Shown here: positions 1-5,625 of the stretch, one piece after another | Layout of the letters: every line of letters starts with the position of its first letter | Position numbering within the stretch: the first letter of the stretch is position 1 | DNA from: Bacteroidales bacterium Bact_23 | GTDB taxonomy: Bacteria > Bacteroidota > Bacteroidia > Bacteroidales > Lentimicrobiaceae | Direction: 5' to 3' | Length of the DNA: 6,975 nt | Assembly: GCA_001603685.1 (NCBI GenBank) | Contig: LUZO01000335.1 | Location: forward strand, 1-6,975 | Program-made: the position numbers and the translations under genes | The notes under the pieces: generated by a model | What the model was told of the DNA's origin: nothing | Database searches by the model: none | The model's input: only the letters and a program-made list of their open reading frames with translations

Positions 1-41
1 AATTGGTCGAAATATTATAACCATCGGCATTAACGATTGTA

Positions 42-84
42 ATTTACAAAATAGTCCAAACTATTTTGTAAATACAATTCGTAT
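42..84. repeat. Palindrome plus conserved flank, copy A (upstream of comF)
   Basis: Bases 42-55 and 60-73 are perfect 14-base inverted arms around a CCAA centre (56-59). Symmetry extends imperfectly outward through ATTGTA at 36-41 and TACAAT at 73-78. The right half and its flank (60-84, beginning ACTATTTTG and ending ATTCGTAT) recur at 2383-2407 with 23 of 25 bases identical. It lies 76 bases before the comF start and just upstream of a candidate -7 element. It could be an operator for a dimeric regulator, a small mobile or recombinational repeat, or an mRNA hairpin. The sequence does not decide between these. The repeat itself is directly visible; its function is unknown. Confidence 0.75.
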
Positions 85-93
85 TATTTTCTC

Positions 94-101
94 TATCTTT
101 A
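94..101 (+). promoter_or_regulatory. Candidate -7 promoter element for comF
   Basis: TATCTTTA fits the Bacteroidota -7 pattern TAnnTTTG except for the last base. It would place transcription start near 107-110, about 50 bases before the comF ATG. No TTTG sits at the usual -33 distance; the nearest (65-68, inside the palindrome) is 25 bases away, which is longer than typical. Overlapping TACACTTG at 100-107 is an alternative with one mismatch. Confidence 0.35.
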
Positions 102-159
102 CACTTGGCTGTGTGCCTGCAAATAGTACCCAAATTCAACATTAGAAATTCCGGTTCAG

Positions 160-861
160 ATGCGCGCCCTTTTCAGTTTAGCCGAAGATCTGATTTCCCT
201 GTTTTACCCCAGGGTTTGCCTTGCCTGTGGAAATTCGCTGTTTAAGAAAGAGCAGGTACTCTGTTTGTCTTGTTTGTATAAGCTTCCCAAAACCGGCTTT
301 CATCTTATGGAGGACAATCCGGTAGCAAGGCAGTTCTGGGGAAAGATCAATTTTGAATCGGCGGCTTCCTATTATTATTTTTCAAAAGGAGGAAGTGTTC
401 AGCATCTGGTTCACCAGTTGAAATACAAGGGGCATGAAGAGATTGGCAGGTATGTGGGAAGGCTTTACGGACATGAGCTGTTGAAATCGCCGCTTTTCAA
501 CAGTGTTTCGGTGATTGTTCCGGTGCCGCTGCATCCGCTAAAGCTTGCCAAAAGGGGCTACAATCAGGCCGAGTGCTTTGCCGAAGGGCTGGCTGAAGCC
601 ATGCAGGCCGAACTGGATACCCGTTCACTGGTAAGGGTCAGGGCTTCTGAGACCCAGACGCGCAAATCGAGGTTCAGGCGGTGGGAGAATGTGAAGGAGA
701 TATTCCAGCTGACCGATTCGGCCGGATTAGCCGGAAAACATGTGTTGCTGGTAGATGATGTTATCACCACCGGTTCCACGCTCGAAGCCGCCGGTCATGT
801 GCTGATGCAGATACCGGGTATCAGCGTAAGCGTAGCATCCATAGCCTGTGCCATGAAATAA
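160..861 (+). CDS. comF: ComF family phosphoribosyltransferase-like protein
   Basis: A 233-residue ComF/GntX-type protein, full length for the family. An N-terminal zinc-finger-like Cys pattern, C20xxC23 and C35xxC38, is followed by a type I phosphoribosyltransferase fold. The ComF signature VPVPLHP (120-126) with RGYNQ (132-136) is present, and the PRPP-binding loop VLLVDDVITTGST lies at 195-207 with the two acidic residues D199 and D200. Characterised homologues are needed for DNA uptake in naturally competent bacteria, where ComF interacts with the uptake machinery. In many other bacteria the role is unclear and may concern nucleotide salvage. It is cytosolic with no signal peptide. The ATG at 160 gives the usual short lead-in (LFYPRVCLACG) before the Cys cluster. 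No Shine-Dalgarno is evident, as is common in this phylum. It appears monocistronic, with its stop 4 bases from the convergent pyruvate kinase stop. Family identity is firm; the physiological role is inferred. Confidence 0.93.
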   Translation: MRALFSLAEDLISLFYPRVCLACGNSLFKKEQVLCLSCLYKLPKTGFHLMEDNPVARQFWGKINFESAASYYYFSKGGSVQHLVHQLKYKGHEEIGRYVGRLYGHELLKSPLFNSVSVIVPVPLHPLKLAKRGYNQAECFAEGLAEAMQAELDTRSLVRVRASETQTRKSRFRRWENVKEIFQLTDSAGLAGKHVLLVDDVITTGSTLEAAGHVLMQIPGISVSVASIACAMK

Positions 862-865
862 CCGC

Positions 866-2287
866 CTAAACAATGCTAAGTCTCAGCATATTGGTCTTTC
901 CGGGCTTGCCAATCGGAATGCTGGATACATAGATGATGTAATTTCCGGTGGTGATTCTACCCCGTGCCACCAGTACTTTCCGCATATCGAGCATCGCTGC
1001 ATCGGTATTGGTGAACTTCTCGGAATAGAAGGCCTCGACTCCCCACACCAGGCTCAGCGCACGCAGTACCTGACGGTTGTTTGAGAAGATATAAATGCCC
1101 GCCCCTTTCCGATGGCTGGCCAGCCTGAAGGCGGAATATCCGGTGTGCGTCATGGCAATCAGGGCGCGGGCATTTACCTTGCCGGCCAGATCGGCGGCAG
1201 CCATGATCACCGCATCAGAAATTCTTCGGTCAGGCAGCGTATCTTCATATTTGATTTCAGGGTAGTAGATTTCGCTTGATTCAACATCGGAGATGATCCG
1301 GCTCATGGTCTCCACGGTTTGAACCGGATAGAGGCCTACCGATGTTTCACCGCTCAGCATCAGGGCGTCGGCGCCATCGAGCACCGAGTTGGCGACATCG
1401 CTCACCTCTGCTCTGGTTGGGCGCATACTGGAGATCATCCCCTCCATCATCTGAGTGGCAACAATCACGGGCTTTGAAGCGGCAATACACAGACGGGCGA
1501 ACTTTTTCTGGATGATGGGCACCTGCTCCTGCGGTATTTCCACCCCCAGATCGCCGCGTGCAATCATCACCGCATCGGATGCCCTGATGATGGAAACGGC
1601 ATTGTCAACGGCTTCGGGCTTCTCGATTTTTGCAACGATCCGAAGGTGGCGCGCATCGGGGTACTGGTTGATTTGCCGGCGCAGCTCTTCAATATCAGCG
1701 GCTTTCCTGACAAAAGAGAGCGCCACCCACTGAATATTTTGCGTTACGATAAACCTCAGATCCTCCAGGTCCTTTTCGGTAAGGCTGGGCAGGCTGAGAT
1801 CGGTGCGCGGAAGGTTTATCCCTTTGCGCGAACTCAGAATGCCTCCCTGAACCACCTTTGCCTTTACGGTGCGTTCTCCGTCGCTCTCCGTTGACTTCAG
1901 AAGCAGTTTCCCGTCGTCGAGCAGAATATCCTCTCCCGCTTTAACATCACGGGCAAAATCGGGATAGCTGACACTGATGATTCCGTTGCGGCACAGTACT
2001 TTATCGGTGGTAAGGATTACTTCGTCGCCCGGTTTCAGTTCCATTGCGTCATTTTCGACCATACCGGTGCGGATCTTTGGTCCTGAGAGATCGGCCAGAA
2101 TGGCCACATGCAGGCCTAGTTCGGCATTCAGCTTGTCGATGGCGGCCACCGAGGCAGCATGAATCTCATGGGCACCATGTGAAAAATTGAGCCTGAATAC
2201 ATTTACGCCTGCCAGCATCAGGCTGCGGAGAACCGCTTCATCGGTGGAAGCAGGCCCCAGGGTTGCAACAATCTTTGTCTTTCTCAT
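866..2287 (-). CDS. pyk: Pyruvate kinase
   Basis: Catalyses phosphoenolpyruvate + ADP to pyruvate + ATP, the last step of glycolysis, in the cytosol. The 473-residue length is normal for the bacterial enzyme. Visible active-site elements: FRLNFSHG (31-38; R32, N34, S36, H37), ADLSGPKIRTG (65-75), the signature IVAKIEKPEAVDN (217-229) with K220 and E222, ARGDLGVE (243-250) with D246, and ATQMM with T278. The B domain is about residues 75-165, and the C-terminal allosteric-type domain runs from about 350 to the end. The residue matching rabbit muscle Glu117 is Lys71, which in characterised enzymes goes with potassium-independent activity. The MRKTKIVATLGPAS start is canonical. It is transcribed divergently from the MntP-like gene and convergently with comF, so it is probably a single-gene unit. 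Nothing is truncated or missing. Confidence 0.98.
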   Translation of the reverse strand: MRKTKIVATLGPASTDEAVLRSLMLAGVNVFRLNFSHGAHEIHAASVAAIDKLNAELGLHVAILADLSGPKIRTGMVENDAMELKPGDEVILTTDKVLCRNGIISVSYPDFARDVKAGEDILLDDGKLLLKSTESDGERTVKAKVVQGGILSSRKGINLPRTDLSLPSLTEKDLEDLRFIVTQNIQWVALSFVRKAADIEELRRQINQYPDARHLRIVAKIEKPEAVDNAVSIIRASDAVMIARGDLGVEIPQEQVPIIQKKFARLCIAASKPVIVATQMMEGMISSMRPTRAEVSDVANSVLDGADALMLSGETSVGLYPVQTVETMSRIISDVESSEIYYPEIKYEDTLPDRRISDAVIMAAADLAGKVNARALIAMTHTGYSAFRLASHRKGAGIYIFSNNRQVLRALSLVWGVEAFYSEKFTNTDAAMLDMRKVLVARGRITTGNYIIYVSSIPIGKPGKTNMLRLSIV

Positions 2288-2306
2288 AGCCCTGAATTGT
2301 TTAAAG

Positions 2307-2314
2307 CAAATATA
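2307..2314 (-). promoter_or_regulatory. Candidate -7 promoter element for pyk
   Basis: Read on the minus strand this is TATATTTG, an exact match to the Bacteroidota TAnnTTTG -7 pattern. It lies about 20 bases upstream of the pyruvate kinase ATG, implying a short leader. No clear TTTG -33 box is seen at the expected distance. Confidence 0.5.
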
Positions 2315-2370
2315 ATCATAATCGGGGAATTTTTTAAGCGATGAGATGAATATTAAGAAGATCGGTCAGG

Positions 2371-2407
2371 AAAACAGTTTGGACTATTTTGCAAATTCAA
2401 TTCGTAT
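2371..2407. repeat. Palindrome plus conserved flank, copy B (pyk/mntP-like divergent region)
   Basis: Bases 2371-2378 and 2383-2390 form 8-base inverted arms around a TTGG centre with one mismatch (C at 2375). That mismatch would be a G-U wobble if transcribed on the minus strand. Bases 2383-2407 match 60-84 of copy A at 23 of 25 positions in the same orientation. The 20-base palindromic core matches copy A better when inverted (19/20) than direct (15/20), because the centre is TTGG here and CCAA there. The site is 84 bases from the pyk start and 64 from the MntP-like start, so it could influence either gene. Confidence 0.75.
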
Positions 2408-2440
2408 AAGCTGAAAAACATAACAGGCTTTTATTTTGTT

Positions 2441-2448
2441 TACTTTTG
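2441..2448 (+). promoter_or_regulatory. Candidate -7 promoter element for the mntP-like / endonuclease / queD cluster
   Basis: TACTTTTG is an exact match to TAnnTTTG. It predicts transcription start near 2454-2457, about 15 bases before the proposed TTG start at 2471. This agreement supports that start codon. No good -33 TTTG is visible around 2418-2423. Confidence 0.5.
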
Positions 2449-2470
2449 CCTTAAGAAAGCAATACGAACA

Positions 2471-3031
2471 TTGACACAGACTGAACTGATTATTCTGGCC
2501 ATTGCCCTTACTGCCGAGAGCTTTGCTTCTTCGTGGTACACCGGTGCGCTGCATGCGAGATTAGGGGAGAAGCCATTGGCTTCCATTCCGCCGGTGATTG
2601 CCGCTGTAAGGTCGCTGATGCTGGTTGCCGGATTTCTGGCAGGATGGGCAGTTAACCAGTTTTTCAACGAGCATAACCTGAGCTTCGGGCTGATATTGAT
2701 TTTTATTACCGGCCTGAAGATTATGACTGAAACCTATCGTTTTAATCCGGAAGCGAAAATAGTGCTGATTGATAATTTCTCAACGCTTGTTTTATGGTCG
2801 CTGGCCGGAAGTTTTAATGTATTTCTGGCAGGCGCCGGAGCGGGAATGGCCGGAGCAATGTCGTTGATTGCCCTGATTCTGTTTTTTGTTATTACAATTC
2901 CCGGATCCTATGCCGGGTTATGGATGGGAAAAAAGAGAGGAATCAGCTTTAAATCGAAACTTATTGTATTAATTGCCGGACTTGTAATTGCCATTGTGCC
3001 GCTACGCCTGCTGATATCGCTATTGTTCTGA
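2471..3031 (+). CDS. MntP-like multi-spanning membrane protein (putative manganese/cation efflux)
   Basis: A 186-residue, very hydrophobic protein with about six membrane segments (roughly 5-22, 40-62, 70-88, 103-122, 128-150 and 163-184). Length and pattern resemble the MntP manganese exporters of the inner membrane. Residues 70-90 (FGLILIFITGLKIMTETYR) resemble the MntP segment ending in GGRMIIEGFR, with E87 at the equivalent acidic position. The two Asp-containing motifs are altered: the first (SMDAFA in E. coli MntP) reads TAESFA with E16, and the second (SLDAMAVG) appears as SFNVFLAG with N116. It is therefore a diverged relative whose substrate is uncertain. No in-frame ATG exists upstream within the leader, and the next Met (residue 50) would remove the first membrane segment, so TTG at 2471 is the best start. 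It is the first gene of a tight three-gene cluster, 5 bases before the nuclease ATG. Confidence 0.72.
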   Translation: MTQTELIILAIALTAESFASSWYTGALHARLGEKPLASIPPVIAAVRSLMLVAGFLAGWAVNQFFNEHNLSFGLILIFITGLKIMTETYRFNPEAKIVLIDNFSTLVLWSLAGSFNVFLAGAGAGMAGAMSLIALILFFVITIPGSYAGLWMGKKRGISFKSKLIVLIAGLVIAIVPLRLLISLLF

Positions 3032-3036
3032 AAATC

Positions 3037-4074
3037 ATGAAAAAATCGTTGCTCTTCTTTTTAATCTCATTTTACGGCATTGCCGTTGCCCAGCCGCCAA
3101 CGGGCTACTATAACAGTGCCTCAGGCCTGACCGGTGAAGCCCTTCAGGCAGCCTTGAATGATATAATTGACAATCATACCGTAATCCCTTATTCCGGTTT
3201 GTGGAATGCTTTCCGCGATACCGACAAGCGTTCTGACGGAAAGGTCTGGGATATGTATTCGTCGTGCGATTTTACCTTTGGTGCCAACCAGTGCGGCAAT
3301 TACAGCAGTGAGTGCGACTGTTACAACCGCGAACACTCATGGCCAAAGAGCTGGTTTGGCGATAAGCCTCCGATGAATTCCGATCTTTTTCACATCTATC
3401 CGGTTGATGGCTGGGTGAACAATAAACGGAGCAACTATCCTTTTGGCACCGTTTCGTCACCTACCTGGGTCAGCAGCAACGGCAGCAAGCTTGGAAACAA
3501 TACCTATCCGGGCTACAGCGGCGTGGTTTTCGAGCCGGTTGACGAGTATAAGGGCGATTTTGCCAGAACTTACTTTTATATGTCCGTAAGGTACTACAAG
3601 GAAGACGGCAACTGGCCGGGAAGTCCCATGACCACCGGAGCTCAGCTTAAACCCTGGGCGCTGAAAATGATGCTGGAGTGGAACGAAGACGATCCGGTAA
3701 GTATCAAAGAGATTGAAAGAAACAATGCCGTATACAGCTATCAGCATAACCGCAACCCATTTATCGACCATCCTGAGTATGCGCAGCTGATCTGGGGAAC
3801 CCAGACGGATGTTCCTGCAGGCACCATAAATCCCGAAATCAGTGTTTACCCGGTGCCGGCTGCTGATTTTTGTGTGGTTGACCACAGCGGTTACTTCAAC
3901 CAGCAGTTTGTTACGGTAACCCTTACCGATATTACCGGCAAGGAGTATGTTGCAGATTATAGCAGCCGGAATTCTTCCGTTACGCTGAACACAGCGTCAT
4001 TAAGCCATGGGGTTTATATTGTGATACTTATGGAGCAGGGCAAAACTCCGGCGCATATTAAAATAGTCAAATAA
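3037..4074 (+). CDS. Secreted endonuclease I family nuclease with T9SS C-terminal sorting domain
   Basis: A 345-residue exported nuclease of the EndA/Vvn (endonuclease I) family, which cuts DNA and often RNA non-specifically with a beta-beta-alpha metal site. A signal peptide (1-18, MKKSLLFFLI... then AVA before Q19) is followed by the nuclease domain at about 22-255. The hallmark NREHSWPKSWF lies at 97-107 with catalytic-type E99 and H100. Further conserved blocks are SDLFHIYPVDGWVNNKRSNYPFG (115-137) and QHNRNPFIDHPEYAQLIW (236-253). Cysteines 77, 86, 93 and 95 could form disulfides. The last ~80 residues (from about 266, EISVYPVPA... to GVYIVILMEQGKTPAHIKIVK) look like a T9SS type A sorting domain, so the enzyme is predicted to cross the outer membrane and be released or anchored at the surface. 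A role in using extracellular DNA for nutrients or in biofilm turnover is inferred. The gene sits 5 bases after the MntP-like stop and 11 before queD. Confidence 0.94.
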   Translation: MKKSLLFFLISFYGIAVAQPPTGYYNSASGLTGEALQAALNDIIDNHTVIPYSGLWNAFRDTDKRSDGKVWDMYSSCDFTFGANQCGNYSSECDCYNREHSWPKSWFGDKPPMNSDLFHIYPVDGWVNNKRSNYPFGTVSSPTWVSSNGSKLGNNTYPGYSGVVFEPVDEYKGDFARTYFYMSVRYYKEDGNWPGSPMTTGAQLKPWALKMMLEWNEDDPVSIKEIERNNAVYSYQHNRNPFIDHPEYAQLIWGTQTDVPAGTINPEISVYPVPAADFCVVDHSGYFNQQFVTVTLTDITGKEYVADYSSRNSSVTLNTASLSHGVYIVILMEQGKTPAHIKIVK

Positions 4075-4085
4075 ACGCTTTTCGT

Positions 4086-4538
4086 ATGAGTGTTATCCGG
4101 CTTACCAAAGAGTTCAAGTTTGAAATGGCTCACGCCCTTTACGGGTACGATGGGCCATGCCGCCATATACACGGCCATTCTTATGAGTTGTTTGTGACGA
4201 TCAGCGGCAGGCCGATCAGCGATCCGACATCACCGCATTTCGGGATGGTGATGGATTTCAGGAAACTGAAAGAGATAGTCAGGGGAAAGGTAGTGGATGA
4301 GTTTGATCACTCGCTGGTACTGCACAAGGCCACTGCTCCCGCCGATCTGAATGGTTTGGGCGATTTTATGGGCCGGCTTATTCTGGTAGATTATCCGCCG
4401 ACAAGCGAAAATATGCTGGCCGATTTTGCCGGCAGAATAAGCGGTGTATTGCCTGAGGGAGTTCGCCTGCACAGCCTGAAACTGCGTGAAACCGTAACTT
4501 CCTATGCCGAGTGGTATGCCTCGGATAACATTGAATAA
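4086..4538 (+). CDS. queD: 6-carboxytetrahydropterin synthase / 6-pyruvoyl tetrahydropterin synthase family (QueD-like)
   Basis: A cytosolic zinc enzyme of the PTPS/QueD family acting on 7,8-dihydroneopterin triphosphate. In most bacteria this is the second step towards the tRNA base queuosine. Zinc ligands are H16, H29 and H31. The catalytic Cys is C25 in the CxxxHGH motif (25-31) that marks QueD-type enzymes. The catalytic Asp-His pair is D74-H75 in FDHSLVL. PTSEN (105-109) and the substrate-binding Glu in ETVTSYAEW (E135) are also present. The 150 residues are slightly longer than E. coli QueD (about 120) owing to an insert around 42-53 and another at 81-100, both often seen in this branch. 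ATG at 4086 is 11 bases after the nuclease stop, so it is probably co-transcribed. No other queuosine gene is in the window. A pterin-synthesis role for this homologue cannot be excluded from sequence alone. Confidence 0.92.
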   Translation: MSVIRLTKEFKFEMAHALYGYDGPCRHIHGHSYELFVTISGRPISDPTSPHFGMVMDFRKLKEIVRGKVVDEFDHSLVLHKATAPADLNGLGDFMGRLILVDYPPTSENMLADFAGRISGVLPEGVRLHSLKLRETVTSYAEWYASDNIE

Positions 4539-4568
4539 TCCACCCGGTTACTTCCTGAAAACCATTTG

Positions 4569-5384
4569 TCAGCGGCAGGGATTGTAGTCGTCGTTGATCT
4601 CCTTGGGGCTGTACTGCCTTTTCAGCCAGGAGCTCAATCCGTCAAGACCGGGGAAAAGCACCCTTTCGGTGATGTTTGCCTGATCCAGTTTATCGCGGAT
4701 TTCCCACTTCAGTGAAGCGGGGATGATGATGCGGTAAAACAGGTCGGGATAGTCATGGAGCCAGTCGTCCATCAGCAGGCACGATCCCGGCATCAGCGAG
4801 AACAGTGCGTGCTGGTTAACGATGCGTTCGTCCATTGAAGGCGGTTCAAGGAAGATCACAAACTTTTGATTGTGAATGGTATCGAGTTGCTTCAGTGAGC
4901 TGCATTCGGCATCCAGCATTTGCGGGGTAAACACATTGGAGCCTTCTTCCTTGATAATGGAACGCAGCGAAGGGGGCAGCAGTTCGCTTGATTTGATGTA
5001 GTTTACGCACCAGATTACGCCGTCCAGATCGAACTTCTGCAGGTTGGCAGTGGCAAAATGGAGGGCAATGTAAGGCGAATAGGTCCAGTCGAGCAGGCGG
5101 GTGGGCAGGCCGTGGTGCTGCGCGATGGCCATCAGGTTCCAGACCGATTCACCCGACACGGGATTGCGGTGGGCATATTTCCTGAAGTTGCGGAGCAGGT
5201 GGCGTTCCAGGTCGCGGTAAGGGCCGTTCAGGCGCATAAGGCTGGTCTTCAGTTGATAGCTGGCATCAGACAAACCCCTGAAAATATATTCCGAGCGGTA
5301 ACGGCCCAGTTTTTCATCGTATGAATCCTTGAAAAGGAGTTCCTGCAGTTCGTTCCAGTTGCGTGCTATGAGATCTCTGGGCAT
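4569..5384 (-). CDS. FRG domain-containing protein, function unknown
   Basis: A 271-residue soluble protein with no signal peptide or membrane segment. The FRG domain occupies roughly residues 25-220. The naming motif is YIFRGLSDASYQLKTSL (33-49), followed by the strongly conserved AQHHGLPTRLLDWTYSPYIALHFA (88-111). A later ERIVNQHALFSLMPG (186-200) and VLFPGLDGLSSWLKRQ (242-257) match the family's C-terminal blocks. The biochemical activity of FRG domains is not established to my knowledge. They are scattered through bacteria and phages, often as isolated accessory genes, and some occur in putative defence or toxin contexts. Here it stands alone, convergent with queD (30-base gap) and 241 bases downstream of the permease on the same strand. 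Base composition looks like its neighbours, so recent transfer is not obvious. The start at 5384 leaves a complete N-terminus. Confidence 0.88.
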   Translation of the reverse strand: MPRDLIARNWNELQELLFKDSYDEKLGRYRSEYIFRGLSDASYQLKTSLMRLNGPYRDLERHLLRNFRKYAHRNPVSGESVWNLMAIAQHHGLPTRLLDWTYSPYIALHFATANLQKFDLDGVIWCVNYIKSSELLPPSLRSIIKEEGSNVFTPQMLDAECSSLKQLDTIHNQKFVIFLEPPSMDERIVNQHALFSLMPGSCLLMDDWLHDYPDLFYRIIIPASLKWEIRDKLDQANITERVLFPGLDGLSSWLKRQYSPKEINDDYNPCR

Positions 5385-5625
5385 GGTTGATGGAGCTTGG
5401 TGACTATCGGTTTGTTTTTTGAATCCGCTTTCCGAGAATATGCTGTCCGCCAGGATAACAGCCTGATTCTTTTTTAGCCTTGTAAATTTACAGAGAATTT
5501 GCCAATCAGAAAAATCTGTTCAGGAATTGCAGATTCAGGTTGCGTTAAGCAGGGCTAATTCCGGAAGGAGGCGGCTCAGAAAACAGGCCGGAAAGGGAGG
5601 ATTTTCTGCTGAAAAGCACATTAAA
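5385..5625. other. Intergenic region between permease and FRG gene
   Basis: This 241-base stretch holds no convincing gene. Near 5483-5490 the self-complementary TAAATTTA could serve as a TAnnTTTA-like -7 element for the FRG gene on the minus strand, giving a leader of about 90 bases. A weak stem (TTTTC, loop TGCT, GAAAA at 5602-5615) just after the permease stop lacks a following T-run and is not a good terminator. A purine-rich patch at 5561-5600 is unexplained. Confidence 0.4.

Noticed and set aside
1..35. Possible 3' end of an upstream gene at the window start
   Set aside because: No frame shows recognisable coding sequence in this short AT-rich stretch.
3457..3885. A 142-codon minus-strand reading frame opposite the nuclease gene
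   Set aside because: It is antisense to a confident endonuclease I gene whose motifs span the same bases; no family features are seen in it.
4062..4073. AAAATAGTCAAA at the end of the nuclease gene, resembling half of the palindrome core
   Set aside because: It encodes the conserved C-terminal KIVK of the sorting domain and lacks the second arm and flank, so the likeness is probably chance.
4539..4568. Possible bidirectional terminator between queD and the FRG gene (GGTT...AACC)
   Set aside because: The stem is only four bases with a long loop and no T-run in either direction.
5479..5492. TTGTAAATTTACA, partly similar to the outer part of repeat copy A
   Set aside because: The shared stretch is short and AT-rich, and the ACTATTTTG core and ATTCGTAT end are missing, so it is not counted as a third repeat copy.
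5535..5621. A 28-codon minus-strand ORF starting 4 bases after the permease stop (begins MCFSAENPPF)
   Set aside because: Its spacing is operon-like, but it has no hydrophobic or motif character, no evident ribosome site and a length expected by chance.
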